A stretch of 64,000 nt of DNA, taken from contig NZ_FOSV01000009.1 in assembly GCF_900114375.1 (NCBI RefSeq), forward strand, positions 1 through 64,000. Direction: 5' to 3'. A program made the position numbers and the translations under genes. Below are positions 33,974-43,370 of the stretch, piece by piece. The notes beneath the pieces are model-generated. The model was given only the letters and a program-made list of their open reading frames with translations, was not told where the DNA came from and did not search any database. Positions within the stretch are counted from its first letter, which is position 1. Every line of letters starts with the position of its first letter. Source of the stretch: Methylorubrum salsuginis (GTDB taxonomy: Bacteria; Pseudomonadota; Alphaproteobacteria; Rhizobiales; Beijerinckiaceae).

Positions 33974-35422
33974 ATGCCCGACACCTCTTCCGCGCGCCTC
34001 ATCGCCACCCTCACGGAGCGGCTCGGCGCGCGCCATGTGCGGGCCGACGCGGAGGCCTTGGCGCCGCATCTCGTCGAGTCCCGCGGGCTCTATCGCGGCC
34101 ACGCGCTGGCCCTGGTCGAGCCGGGCAGCACCGCGGAGGTGGCGTTCACGGTCGCGGCCTGCGCGCAGGCGCGGGTGCCGGTGACGGCCCAGGGCGGCAA
34201 TACCGGGCTCGTCGGCGGCGGCGTGCCGTTCGGCGGGATCGTGCTCTCGCTGAACCGCCTGAACCGCCTGCGCGCGGTCGATCCGCTGGGCGCCAGCATG
34301 ACGGTGGAGGCCGGCATGATCCTCGCCGACGTGCAGGCGGCGGCGGAAGAGGCCGGAATGCTCTTTCCCCTGTCCTGGGCGGCCGAGGGCACGGCCCGCA
34401 TCGGCGGCGGCATCGCCACCAATGCCGGGGGGCTCGCGGTTCTGGCCTACGGCAATGCCCGCGACCTCGTCCTCGGCCTCGAAGTCGTGCTCGCCGACGG
34501 GCGCGTCTGGAACGGGCTGAAGGCTTTGCGCAAGAACAACGCCGGCTACGACCTCAAGCACGCCTTCATTGGCTCGGAGGGCACGCTCGGCATCATCACC
34601 GCCGCGACCCTGAAGCTGTTTCCACGCGTCCTGTCGCGCAGCGTCGGCTTCGTCGGCCTGCCCTCGGCCCGCGCGGCGCTCGCCCTGTTCGAGCGGCTGC
34701 GGGCCGGGGCCGACCGGGGGCTGACCGCCTTCGAGTACATCCCCCGCTTCGGCCTGGAGATGGTCCTGCGCCACGGCATCGATGTGCGGGCGCCGCTGGA
34801 AGGCCAGCACGCGGCCTACGCTCTGGTGGAGCTCTCCTCGCCGCGCCCCGGCGCCGACACCCGCTCCGAACTGGAGGCGTTGCTCGCCGAGGCGATGGAG
34901 GCGGGTCTCGTCGAGGACGCCACCATCGGCGGCTCCGCGGCCCAGGACGCCGCCCTGTGGCGCCTGCGCGAGATGCTGCCGGAGGTGCAGAAGGCCGAGG
35001 GCGGCTCGATCAAGCACGACGTATCGCTGCCGCTGTCCCGGCTCGCCGACTTCCTGGAAGAGGCGGAAGCGGCGTGTCTTGCCGCGATGCCGGGCCTGCG
35101 CCCTTGCCCGTTCGGGCATTTCGGCGACGGCAACATCCACTTCAACCTCACCCAGCCCATCGGCATGGACAAGGCGGCGTTCCTGGCCGAGTGGGCCCGC
35201 TTCAACGACATCGTCCACGGCATCGTCGAGCGGATGGACGGTTCGATCGCCGCCGAGCACGGCGTCGGCCTGATCAAGCGCGACGAACTCGCTCGTACCG
35301 CCGACCCGGTCGGCCTCGACCTGATGCGCCGCCTCAAGGCCGCCCTCGATCCGCACGATCTGCTCAACCCCGGCAAGGTCGTGGCGCTCTCCAACGACCC
35401 GCCCCCCGCCCTGCCGGTGTGA
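33974..35422 (+). CDS. FAD-binding oxidoreductase of GlcD / D-2-hydroxyacid dehydrogenase type
   Basis: The 482-residue protein has the PCMH/VAO FAD-binding loop at about 70-85 (VTAQGGNTGLVGGGVP), followed by RIGGGIATNAGG and GSEGTLGIITAATLKL. The C-terminal cap holds FGHFGDGNIHFN and EHGVGLIKRDEL, with the His/Asn pattern of the D-lactate, glycolate and D-2-hydroxyglutarate dehydrogenases. It should oxidise a D-2-hydroxy acid and pass electrons on via FAD. The exact substrate is open. No glcE or glcF partners follow, so it is a single-subunit form. Confidence 0.9.
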   Translation: MPDTSSARLIATLTERLGARHVRADAEALAPHLVESRGLYRGHALALVEPGSTAEVAFTVAACAQARVPVTAQGGNTGLVGGGVPFGGIVLSLNRLNRLRAVDPLGASMTVEAGMILADVQAAAEEAGMLFPLSWAAEGTARIGGGIATNAGGLAVLAYGNARDLVLGLEVVLADGRVWNGLKALRKNNAGYDLKHAFIGSEGTLGIITAATLKLFPRVLSRSVGFVGLPSARAALALFERLRAGADRGLTAFEYIPRFGLEMVLRHGIDVRAPLEGQHAAYALVELSSPRPGADTRSELEALLAEAMEAGLVEDATIGGSAAQDAALWRLREMLPEVQKAEGGSIKHDVSLPLSRLADFLEEAEAACLAAMPGLRPCPFGHFGDGNIHFNLTQPIGMDKAAFLAEWARFNDIVHGIVERMDGSIAAEHGVGLIKRDELARTADPVGLDLMRRLKAALDPHDLLNPGKVVALSNDPPPALPV

Positions 35423-35800
35423 GACGCAAGGCCGCGTTGCGGGAACGATGCGACCGCGCGGCGGCATTCGTCCTGTGAGGCCGCGCACACCAGGGCCTGC
35501 GCCAGCCGTCTCGGTACTCCAACGGTCATTGTGCATCGCACAAGAAATCGGCATGATCCTCCCCCAAAGCGTGGGGAATCAGCCTTGCGCGCAACCGGAA
35601 ACGCGGCCCGGATGATGGAAGCGTTAACCATTGCGGCCCGACAATCGCCTGAAACGGCGAGGCTCGGCGGGTTTTCCCGCCTCGGTTTCGTCGCATGGCA
35701 CACTTACCTCATCCCCCATGCTGCGCTGCGGCGCATCGGAGAGCTCGGCGCCTCGCGCCGGCGATCCGTTCGACCCGGAAGCTTCCGAAAGGAGATCGAC
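35423..35800. other. intergenic stretch before DUF2218 gene
   Basis: The 378 bases hold no gene I can support. A frame continuous with the DUF2218 gene stays open for 90 codons upstream, but it lacks conserved character and the strong ribosome-binding site sits directly at 35791. Promoter elements for the downstream gene are expected here; none is distinctive. Confidence 0.4.
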
Positions 35801-36094
35801 ATGCCCACCTCCCAGGCCCGTGTTCCGACCGCGGAAGCGAGCCGTTACCTGAAGCAGCTCTGCCGCCACTGGAGCCACAAGTTCCCCGTCGAGGCGAACG
35901 AGGAGCATGGCCGCGTGCCCTTCGGCGAGGACCGCATCTGCACCTTCGAGGCCAGTGCCGACGCCCTGCTGATGCGCGTCGCCACGCCCGACCCCGCCGC
36001 CCTGACCCGGCTGGAAAACGTCGTCTCCGACCATCTCCTGCGCTTTGCCTTCCGGGAGAATCTGGGCGAGATCACATGGTCGCGCGCCGCCTGA
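35801..36094 (+). CDS. DUF2218 protein
   Basis: The ATG follows AAAGGAGATCGAC, which decides the start. The 97 residues match DUF2218: SRYLKQLCRHWSHKFPVE, GRVPFGEDRICTFEA, and a helix LTRLENVVSDHLLRFAFRE. These are small soluble proteins of unknown function, often near metal-uptake genes; here the neighbour is an aminopeptidase 53 bases downstream, perhaps in one transcription unit. Confidence 0.85.
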   Translation: MPTSQARVPTAEASRYLKQLCRHWSHKFPVEANEEHGRVPFGEDRICTFEASADALLMRVATPDPAALTRLENVVSDHLLRFAFRENLGEITWSRAA

Positions 36095-36147
36095 TACGAC
36101 CCTGAGGGCCGGCGCGCATCGGGACGACCCGCAAGGAAGGCTCCACG

Positions 36148-37395
36148 ATGACCGCCACCCCCCTCCCCGCCTTCACCGAGCGCCTCGACAGGCTGGCCGA
36201 GGTAGCGGTCCGGGTCGGCCTTGGGTTGAAGCCCGGCCAGGAACTGGTGATGACGGCGCCCCTCGAGGCGGTGCCGCTCGCCCGCGCCATCACCGAGCAC
36301 GCCTACCGGGCCGGCGCCTCGCTGGTCACCACCTTCTACGCGGACGACGCCGCGACGCTCGCCCGCTTCGCCCATGCCCCCGACGCGGCCTTCGACCACG
36401 CCGCGGGCTGGCTCTATGCGGGCATGGCCGACGCCTACCGCAACGGCGCCGCGCGGCTCGCCATCTCCGGCGACGACCCCTCGCTGCTCGCCGGCCAGGA
36501 CCCCGCCAAGGTCGCCCGCGCCAACCGGGCGCGCTCCCGCGCCTACGTGCCGGCGCTGGAACTGATCGCGGGGTTTTCGACCAACTGGACCATCGTCTCG
36601 GCCGCGACCAAGCCCTGGGCCCGCACGGTCTTCCCCGACCTTCTCGAGGACGAGGCGCTGGCGCGGTTGTGGGACGCGGTGTTCGCCGCCTCGCGCATCG
36701 ACGGGCCGGACCCGGTCTCGGCTTGGGCGTCGCATAACGCCGATCTGCGCGCCCGCACCGAGCGGCTCAATGCTTCGCGGTTCTCCGCGCTCCGCTTCAC
36801 CGGCCCCGGCACCGACCTGACGGTGGGGCTCGCCGACGACCATGAATGGTGCGGCGGTGCCACGACCGCCAAGAACGGCATCGTCTGCAACGCCAACATC
36901 CCGACGGAAGAGGTCTTCACCACCCCGCACAAGGATCGGGTCGAGGGGTTCGTGTCGAGCACCAAGCCCCTGTCCTACCAGGGCACGCTGATCGACGATA
37001 TCCGCGTGCGCTTCTCCGAAGGGCGCATCGTCGAGGCCACCGCTCGCACCGGCGCCGACGTGCTCGCCAAGGTGTTGGAGACCGACGAGGGCGCCGCCCG
37101 CCTCGGCGAGGTCGCCCTGGTGCCGGCGTCTTCCGCGATCTCGGCCTCGGGTCTCCTGTTCTACAACACCCTCTACGACGAGAACGCCGCGAGCCACATC
37201 GCGCTGGGCCAAGCCTATTCGAAGTGTTTCCTGAACGGCGGCGAGGGCCTGAGCGAGGCCGACCTGACCGACCGCGGCGCCAACCGCAGCCTGATCCACA
37301 TCGATTGGATGATCGGCTCGGCCGAAATCGACGTCGACGGCCTCACCGCGACGGGCGAGGCCGTGCCGGTGATGCGCAAGGGCGAGTGGGTCTGA
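36148..37395 (+). CDS. M29-family aminopeptidase (AmpS/PepS type)
   Basis: The 415-residue protein follows the M29 pattern throughout: RLAEVAVRVGLGLKPGQELV near the start, VCNANIPTEEVFTTPHKDRV (metal-site Glu and His) at about 250, YDENAASHIALGQAY at about 350 and SLIHIDWMIGS near the end. These dimeric metallopeptidases remove N-terminal residues. Length and frame are normal. It is likely co-transcribed with the DUF2218 gene. Confidence 0.92.
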   Translation: MTATPLPAFTERLDRLAEVAVRVGLGLKPGQELVMTAPLEAVPLARAITEHAYRAGASLVTTFYADDAATLARFAHAPDAAFDHAAGWLYAGMADAYRNGAARLAISGDDPSLLAGQDPAKVARANRARSRAYVPALELIAGFSTNWTIVSAATKPWARTVFPDLLEDEALARLWDAVFAASRIDGPDPVSAWASHNADLRARTERLNASRFSALRFTGPGTDLTVGLADDHEWCGGATTAKNGIVCNANIPTEEVFTTPHKDRVEGFVSSTKPLSYQGTLIDDIRVRFSEGRIVEATARTGADVLAKVLETDEGAARLGEVALVPASSAISASGLLFYNTLYDENAASHIALGQAYSKCFLNGGEGLSEADLTDRGANRSLIHIDWMIGSAEIDVDGLTATGEAVPVMRKGEWV

Positions 37396-37465
37396 AGGAT
37401 CGCCCTTTCGCGCGGCGGTGCGTTTGGCTTAAGCAACGGCCCCTTCGCCGCAGCGCCGCGAGTTC

Positions 37466-38509
37466 ATGACATCCGACCGGTCCTTCGTTCTGGTGATCCA
37501 TCAATATCGATGGCACACCCCGATCCTGGGCCCGCTCGCCGTCCGCCTCGGTGCCGATAACGAGGTCCTCGGCCTGACCATGGCGGCGTTCGAGGCCGCC
37601 TGGGACGACGGCTCCTGGCAGCGGGAGCGCGTCCCGGACCTCGTCGTCGTGGCCGATGCCGGCACCGCGGTGCATCTGCGCGCCCGTCTGCCCGACGCCC
37701 TGATCCTGCATGTCGGCCACGGCCTCATCAGCAAGAACGTGCCCGGCCAGACCTACGGCGCGGCCGATTACGTCTGCGTCGCGAGTGAGGCCGCCGCCGC
37801 GCGCTTGACCGCGCGGGGCCACGTGCCGCGCCGCGGCTTCCTCCCGACCGGGCTGATCCAGGCCGATCCGCTGTTTGCCGGCGCGTCCGGCCGCGACGGC
37901 GTCCGGGTGCCGGGCTGCACGGCCAGCCTCGTCTACGCGCCGACCTGGAACCCCTCGCTGTCCTCCGCGCCGATGCTCGGCGACGCGCTGGTGACGCTGA
38001 TGCGCGGCGCCGAGGATGGGGTCGGCATCCTCATCAAGCCCCATCCCCACATCGCGGTGGCGGCGCCCGAGTGGATCGAGACGTGGCGCGACTGTGCCAG
38101 GAACCACCCCAACGTCATCGTCCATCCGCCCGAGGCCGACCTGATACCGGCCCTGCTCGGGGCCGACCTTCTGGTCTCCGACGCCTCCTCGGCGATTTTC
38201 CACTTTCTCGCGCTCAACCGCCCGATCGTACTCATCGACAACCCCGAGCGCTTCGCGACGCCCGAATGCTACGACCCCGACGGCATCGAGTGGCGTTGGC
38301 GCGACATCGGGACCCGGGTCGAGTTCGTCGGCGAGCTGGCCACCGCTGTCCTGACGGCGCTGGCCGACCCGGAGCGCAACGAGGCGGCACGGATGGAGCG
38401 GCGCGCCGACCTGTTCGGCGAGCGCACCGACGGCTGCGCTCTCGACCGGGTGGGGGCCGCCGCCGAACGGATCTTGCGCGAGACACGCCAGGAGAATGGA
38501 CGAGGATGA
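37466..38509 (+). CDS. TagB/TagF-like glycerophosphotransferase
   Basis: The 347-residue soluble protein has a GT-B-like layout with the signature residues of CDP-glycerol:poly(glycerophosphate) transferases: HGL at 85-87, YAPTWN at 157-162, KPHP at 191-194 and SDASS at 238-242, followed by FHFLALNRPIVLID. These enzymes move a polyol phosphate from a CDP donor onto a surface polymer and are best known from Gram-positive teichoic acid synthesis. The next gene, a cytidylyltransferase, overlaps by four bases and would make the CDP-activated donor. Acceptor and polyol are unknown. Confidence 0.82.
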   Translation: MTSDRSFVLVIHQYRWHTPILGPLAVRLGADNEVLGLTMAAFEAAWDDGSWQRERVPDLVVVADAGTAVHLRARLPDALILHVGHGLISKNVPGQTYGAADYVCVASEAAAARLTARGHVPRRGFLPTGLIQADPLFAGASGRDGVRVPGCTASLVYAPTWNPSLSSAPMLGDALVTLMRGAEDGVGILIKPHPHIAVAAPEWIETWRDCARNHPNVIVHPPEADLIPALLGADLLVSDASSAIFHFLALNRPIVLIDNPERFATPECYDPDGIEWRWRDIGTRVEFVGELATAVLTALADPERNEAARMERRADLFGERTDGCALDRVGAAAERILRETRQENGRG

Positions 38510-38958
38510 CTTCGGTCTACGCCAAGGTCGTGGTCGACCTGTTCCATCCCGGCCATGTCCGCTTCTTCGCCGCCGCCCGGGCCTTGGGCGACCGGCTCAC
38601 GGTCTGCGTCGTGCCCGATGCGCGAGTGGCGGCCTACAAGGGGCGCCCGCCGTTGCTGACCCTGGAGGAGCGCGTCGAGATGGTCGCGTCCTGCCGCCAT
38701 GTCGATGCGGTGGTGACCGACGGCCCGAAGGTGATCGATCGCGCCTTCCTGGCGCGGTTCGGCCACGACCTCTACGCCTATGGCGGAGCGGATGCCGCCG
38801 AACTCGCGGTGAAGCGCGCCGATTGCGCGGACCTGCCGGAGGCGATGCGGGCCGAGATCCCCTACACGCCGGGCATCTCCTCGACGCTGCTGCGCCGCCG
38901 GCTCGCCGATCAGATCGGCGGAAGCCCTACAGGCCCGGCCCCTTCGCGGCCCCGATAA
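38506..38958 (+). CDS. cytidylyltransferase of glycerol-3-phosphate type (TagD-like)
   Basis: The 150-residue protein carries the nucleotidyltransferase motif HPGH at 14-17 (VVDLFHPGHVRFF) and a C-terminal YTPGISSTLLRRRL, equivalent to the ISTT motif of TagD. VEMVASCRHVDAVV fits the family core. It should couple CTP to glycerol phosphate or a similar phosphoalcohol such as phosphoethanolamine. Translation is coupled to the upstream transferase gene through an ATGA overlap. Its 3' end overlaps the convergent DUF1223 gene by 32 bases. Confidence 0.82.
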   Translation: MTSVYAKVVVDLFHPGHVRFFAAARALGDRLTVCVVPDARVAAYKGRPPLLTLEERVEMVASCRHVDAVVTDGPKVIDRAFLARFGHDLYAYGGADAAELAVKRADCADLPEAMRAEIPYTPGISSTLLRRRLADQIGGSPTGPAPSRPR

Positions 38959-39661
38959 TCCGCCCGGCCCGATTCGGACCGCTCGCCTGCAAGAGCACGG
39001 CGTAGCCGTCTGCGCCGTTGATCCGGGCGGTGGCGCGGGACAGCTCGAACCGGGTCGCCGCGCCGGTCCACGTCCCGACCCGATGGAAGCCCCGCACGAC
39101 GTTGGCGTAGACGGCCACGCGCCCCTCGTTGGCACCGTGCCCGATCACCACCGGGCGGCTGCGGACGACCGGCACCAGCCAGATCTCCGCCGGACGCGCC
39201 GTGGAATCGGCCTCGATGTCGATGACGATGTGGTCGTTGCGCTCGCACACCTTCACCCGCACCGGCAACGGCCCGGATTCCGCGACGAGGCGCGACAGCC
39301 GGCTCCGGTCGGAGCCGGGGATCAGCTCGCGGCCGCTCACCACCGCCTGCGGCGTGGCGAGTTGGTGAAAGCGGTTCTGGACGGCGTAGGCGCGCTGGCG
39401 CTCGTCGAAGGCGTGCTCGGCCAGCGTGTCCTTCCAGCCGAGATAGTCCCAGTAGGTCACCGGCACGGTCAGCGCGAGCAGGCCCGGCTCGCGGCTGAAC
39501 TCGCCGGCCAAGCGGTCGGCGGCGAGGCAGGCGGAGCAGCCCTGGCTCGTGAACATCTCGACCACCGCCCGCACCGGCGGGGCGGGCTCGGGACCGGCGG
39601 AGGCCGGGCGGACGGGGAGCGCGAGGGCCGTCGCAAGCAGCACCGCCCGCGCGCTCCGCAT
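38927..39661 (-). CDS. DUF1223 secreted thioredoxin-like protein
   Basis: The 244-residue protein has a signal peptide (MRSARAVLLATALALPVRPA, cleavage after ASA), then VVEMFTSQGCSACLAADRLA with the C42-x-x-C45 pair on a thioredoxin-like fold. DYLGWKDTLAEHAFDERQRAYA is strongly typical of DUF1223. It should sit in the periplasm; function unknown, possibly redox. Its ATG overlaps the last base of the acyltransferase stop (TGATG), so the two are translationally coupled. Confidence 0.88.
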   Translation of the reverse strand: MRSARAVLLATALALPVRPASAGPEPAPPVRAVVEMFTSQGCSACLAADRLAGEFSREPGLLALTVPVTYWDYLGWKDTLAEHAFDERQRAYAVQNRFHQLATPQAVVSGRELIPGSDRSRLSRLVAESGPLPVRVKVCERNDHIVIDIEADSTARPAEIWLVPVVRSRPVVIGHGANEGRVAVYANVVRGFHRVGTWTGAATRFELSRATARINGADGYAVLLQASGPNRAGRIIGAAKGPGL

Positions 39662-40668
39662 CAGCGGCCCCGCGCCGCGTCGAGGGCGGGCTCGGTGGCG
39701 ACCGGGTTCGACGCCGGGATCGGGGGCGTCGCGGCCCCCTTCGGCAGCATCGAGGGCCGCCAGCGGCGGTGCATCCACAGCCACTGGCCGGGATGCTCGC
39801 GCACCCACGCCTCGATGACCGAGGTCATCGCCTGCATCGCGCCCTGCACGTCGATCAGCCCGTCCGGTCCACGGGGCAGGTCGAGGGCCGGCGTCAGCTC
39901 GAGCAGGAAACGCCCGCCGTCCTTGCGCACCACGCGAACCCCGTGGACCGGGCAATCGTGATGGCGGGCGAGCTTGCCGAGCAGCGGGTTGACCAGCACC
40001 GGCCGGTCGAAGAAGCGCACCACCACGCCGCGGGTGAAGTGCTGGTCGATCAACTGGCCGAGATGCCCGCCCCGCTCCACCGCGCCCTGCATGGCGAAGA
40101 CCGCGCCGGGGCCGGAGGCGGCCAGCCCCCCCATGGTCTTGCGGCGCACCTCCTGCACCAGCTGCGCGGCGGCCGGGTTGTTCGGCGGGCGAAACACCGC
40201 CGTCGTCTCCAGCCCGAACTTTTGGGCGCAGATCGCCGGCAGCTCCCAGTTGGCGAGATGCGCCGAAAAGATCAGTCCCGGCTTGCCGTCGTCGCGGATC
40301 GCCTCGAAATATTCGGCCCCCCGCACCTCCATGCGCTGGCTCGCCGGATCGGCGGGATCGTGGTCGAAGATCGTGTCGAGATGGGCGTATTCGGCGCCGG
40401 TGCGGCCGAGATTGTCCCAGGCCTCCCGCGCGATCGCCTGCAACTGCGCCTCGTCCCACTCGGGATAGGCGGCGCGGAGATTGGCCATCGCGGTCCGGTG
40501 CGAGGGCAGGCGGGGCCCGAGCGTGCGGGTGATCCGGCCGCCGACATCGCTCGCCCGGTCGGTGCCCAGGGCACGGGCGAGCCAGAAAACGATCCGGATC
40601 AGCGGAACGGTCGCGAAGCCCGCCAGCCGTGGCAGGTTGCGCCGGAGGATCAGCGCGAGACGCAGCAC
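39661..40668 (-). CDS. lysophospholipid/lipid A acyltransferase (LpxL/HtrB family)
   Basis: The 335-residue protein has one N-terminal hydrophobic segment and the family's HX4E motif (H137-LANW-E142). GGHLGQLIDQHFTRGVVVRF and VREHPGQWLWMHRRWRPS complete the pattern. It should transfer a secondary acyl chain onto lipid A precursors at the inner membrane; the exact position and chain length are open. A Pro/Ala-rich tail follows the domain. The DUF1223 gene is coupled downstream. Confidence 0.9.
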   Translation of the reverse strand: MLRLALILRRNLPRLAGFATVPLIRIVFWLARALGTDRASDVGGRITRTLGPRLPSHRTAMANLRAAYPEWDEAQLQAIAREAWDNLGRTGAEYAHLDTIFDHDPADPASQRMEVRGAEYFEAIRDDGKPGLIFSAHLANWELPAICAQKFGLETTAVFRPPNNPAAAQLVQEVRRKTMGGLAASGPGAVFAMQGAVERGGHLGQLIDQHFTRGVVVRFFDRPVLVNPLLGKLARHHDCPVHGVRVVRKDGGRFLLELTPALDLPRGPDGLIDVQGAMQAMTSVIEAWVREHPGQWLWMHRRWRPSMLPKGAATPPIPASNPVATEPALDAARGR

Positions 40669-40851
40669 GGGCGGCTCATCGAGGCGTGGGCATGATCGAT
40701 TGGATACCGGCTGTCATGGTTCAGCGGTACCAGTAGCACGCGCGCCGCACGGGCGGATGCGACATTTTCCATTTTGTATCCAGAGAGTTTGCCGCATCAG
40801 GGCCATCCGGATTTCCGAATCGTCCCGGCTGCCGCAGGGTTTAGAATGCGC

Positions 40852-40887
40852 GAGAGCCGCCGGCCCGTCTCCGGGCCGGCGGCTCTC
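40852..40887 (-). terminator. terminator hairpin downstream of phaB
   Basis: Perfect 16-base arms GAGAGCCGCCGGCCCG and CGGGCCGGCGGCTCTC surround TCTC. It lies about 105 bases past the phaB stop; the convergent direction has no close gene. Confidence 0.65.
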
Positions 40888-40993
40888 GCTCGCAAGATCG
40901 TGCTCTTCATCGCGTCGTAGGGACCAAGACCGTCGGTCCTGTTTCCTACGTCCGGCGGACGACCGCCGCCCCGCAGGCGCCGGAAGCGGTCGA

Positions 40994-41722
40994 TCAGACG
41001 AAGTGCTGACCGCCGTTGATGGTGATGGTCGAGCCGTTGACGAAGCCGGCCTCGTCCGCCGCCAGGTACTCGACCGCGTGGGCGATCTCGTCGGCCTCGC
41101 CGAGGCGGCCGGTCGGGATCGTCGAGATGATCTTGTTGCGGATGTCCTCCGGCACGGCCATCACCATCTCGGTGGCGATGTAGCCCGGCGCGATCACGTT
41201 CACGGTGATGCCCTTGGAGGCGCTCTCCTGCGCCAGGGCCTTGGCGAAGCCGATCACGCCGGCCTTGGCGGCGGAGTAGTTGGTCTGGCCGGCCTGGCCC
41301 TTCTGGCCGTTGATCGACGAGATGATGATGATCCGGCCGAAGCCGCGCGAGCGCATGCCCTCGATCAGCGGGCGGGTGCAGGTGAACATCGAGTCGAGGT
41401 TGGTCTTGATGACCGCCTGCCACTTCTCGAAGGTCATCTTGTGGAAGGCGCCGTCGCGGGTGATGCCGGCGTTGTTGACCAGGATGTCGATCGGGCCGAC
41501 CTCGGCCTCGATCGCCTTGATGCCGGCTTCGCAGCTCGCCAGATCGCCGACGTCGAACTTGAACACCGGGATGCCGGTCTCGGCCTTGAAGGCGTTGGCG
41601 GCCTCGTCGTTGCCGCCGTAATTGGCGGCGACCTTGTAGCCCTTCTCCTTCAGGCGCTTGGAGATGGCGGCGCCGATGCCGCGCGTTCCGCCCGTGACGA
41701 GGGCGACGCGTTCCTGAGCCAT
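40994..41722 (-). CDS. phaB: acetoacetyl-CoA reductase
   Basis: The 242-residue SDR protein has the cofactor motif GGTRGIG (11-17), NNAG (83-86) and the triad S136, Y149, K153. Sequence segments such as ITRDGAFHKMTFEKW and INGQKGQAGQTNYSAAKAG are those of PhaB rather than FabG. It reduces acetoacetyl-CoA to (R)-3-hydroxybutyryl-CoA with NADPH, feeding both polyhydroxybutyrate and the ethylmalonyl-CoA pathway. phaA lies upstream on the same strand, 165 bases away, with a hairpin between them. Confidence 0.95.
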   Translation of the reverse strand: MAQERVALVTGGTRGIGAAISKRLKEKGYKVAANYGGNDEAANAFKAETGIPVFKFDVGDLASCEAGIKAIEAEVGPIDILVNNAGITRDGAFHKMTFEKWQAVIKTNLDSMFTCTRPLIEGMRSRGFGRIIIISSINGQKGQAGQTNYSAAKAGVIGFAKALAQESASKGITVNVIAPGYIATEMVMAVPEDIRNKIISTIPTGRLGEADEIAHAVEYLAADEAGFVNGSTITINGGQHFV

Positions 41723-41887
41723 GGTTTCCTCCGTGTGTTGGGTCGTGTTCTGATCGGACCGTGGCTGTGCTTCTAACCCGGCCCTGCCGGGGGCGGCACG
41801 CCATTTAAATTTCCGCTGCGGTCAAAGCGGATTTGCGCAAATTTTCTTGAGGTCCGGAAGGGCCGTGCGGCCCTCCCGGAAGCCGGC

Positions 41888-43072
41888 TCAGACGCGCTCG
41901 ACGCACATGGCGACGCCCATGCCGCCGCCGATGCAGAGGGTGGCGAGGCCCTTCCTGGCGTCGCGGCGCTTCAGCTCGTGCAGCAGGGTGATGAGGACGC
42001 GGGCGCCGGACGCGCCGATCGGGTGGCCGATGGCGATGGCGCCGCCGTTGACGTTCACCTTCGCGTCGTCCCAGCCCATGTCCTTGTTGACCGCGAGCGC
42101 CTGGGCCGCGAAGGCCTCGTTGGCCTCGATCAGGTCGAGGTCGGACGGCTTCCAGCCGGCCTTCTCCAGGGCCTTGCGCGAGGCCGGGATCGGGCCGGTG
42201 CCCATCACCTTCGGATCGACGCCCGCGGTCGCCCAGGACACGATCTTGGCGAGCGGCTTGATCCCGCGCTTCTCGGCTTCCGAGGCCGACATCAGCACGA
42301 GGGCGGCGGCGCCGTCGTTGAGGCCGGACGCGTTGGCGGCGGTCACCGTGCCGTCCTTGGTGAAGGCGGGCTTGAGCTTGGCCATCGCCTCGACGGTGGC
42401 GCCGTCGCGGATGTACTCGTCGGTGTCGACGACGACGTCGCCCTTGCGGCCCTTCACGGTGACGGGGGCGATCTCCTCCTTGAAGCGGCCCTCCTTGCGG
42501 GCGGCCTCGGCCTTGTTCTGCGAGCGGACCGCGAACTCGTCCTGCTGCTCACGGGTGAGCTGGAAGGCCTGAGCCACGTTCTCGGCGGTCTGACCCATGT
42601 GGTAGCCGTTGAAGGCGTCCCACAGGCCGTCCTTGATCATGGTGTCGACGAGCTTCATGTCGCCCATCTTCTGGCCGGCGCGCAGGTACTGCGCGTGGGG
42701 GCTGAGCGACATCGATTCCTGGCCGCCCGCGACGATGACCGTGGCGTCGCCGTTGGCGATCTGCTGCATGCCGACCGCGACGGTGCGCAGGCCCGAACCG
42801 CAGACCTGGTTGAGGCCCCAGGCGGTGGCCTTCTCGGGGATGCCCGCGGCGATGGCGGCCTGACGGGCCGGGTTCTGGCCGGCGGCGGCGGTGAGCACCT
42901 GGCCGAAGATCACCTCGTCCACGTCGTCGGGCGAGACGCCGGCCCGCTCCAGGGCGGCCTTGATCGCCACCGCGCCGAGTTCGTGGGCCGGCACGCTGCC
43001 GAAGGCGCCCGCGAACGAGCCGACCGGCGTGCGCGCCGCCCCGACAATGACGATATCTTCGCTGGCTGCCAT
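41888..43072 (-). CDS. phaA: acetyl-CoA acetyltransferase (beta-ketothiolase)
   Basis: The 394-residue thiolase has nucleophile C91 (NQVCGSGLR), H350 ([14 protein letters not shown]) and C380 (LCIGGGMG). The start at 43072 gives the normal family N-terminus [20 protein letters not shown]. It condenses two acetyl-CoA into acetoacetyl-CoA, the first step towards PHB and the ethylmalonyl-CoA pathway. It is followed by phaB and faces phaR across about 300 bases that should hold both promoters. Confidence 0.96.
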   Translation of the reverse strand: MAASEDIVIVGAARTPVGSFAGAFGSVPAHELGAVAIKAALERAGVSPDDVDEVIFGQVLTAAAGQNPARQAAIAAGIPEKATAWGLNQVCGSGLRTVAVGMQQIANGDATVIVAGGQESMSLSPHAQYLRAGQKMGDMKLVDTMIKDGLWDAFNGYHMGQTAENVAQAFQLTREQQDEFAVRSQNKAEAARKEGRFKEEIAPVTVKGRKGDVVVDTDEYIRDGATVEAMAKLKPAFTKDGTVTAANASGLNDGAAALVLMSASEAEKRGIKPLAKIVSWATAGVDPKVMGTGPIPASRKALEKAGWKPSDLDLIEANEAFAAQALAVNKDMGWDDAKVNVNGGAIAIGHPIGASGARVLITLLHELKRRDARKGLATLCIGGGMGVAMCVERV

Positions 43073-43370
43073 CGTGCGTTCTCCTCGTTCCGGCGGCGCG
43101 ATCATGAGAGGACTCGAAGCGTCCGGCGCGCGGCCTGCCGTTCACCGGATGAAGAGCGCGAGACACCCGAAGTCAAGCCAGAGCGCAGACAACCCCGCCT
43201 CTTCGTCGCGTGGAAGTGGGGACGGCGCGGCGGGAATCTTCGGGACAAGAGATAAATTGCTGTTTTCGACGCCGGGCGAGTGCCTTAAGGTCGTCTTCGG
43301 ACGAAAGAAAAGCCCGCCCGCGCGCGGGCGGCCGGCAACGTAAGCGGAGCGGTGAGCTTTGCGCGGACTC

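Noticed and set aside
35531-35800. An N-terminal extension of the DUF2218 gene
   Set aside because: A strong ribosome-binding site sits directly before the ATG at 35801 and the extension shows no conserved character.
41838-41885. Hairpin between phaA and phaB as a strict terminator
   Set aside because: The stem (TCCGGAAGGGCCG and CGGCCCTCCCGGA) is present but imperfect and has no T-run directly after it, so read-through into phaB is possible and it was not listed as a terminator.
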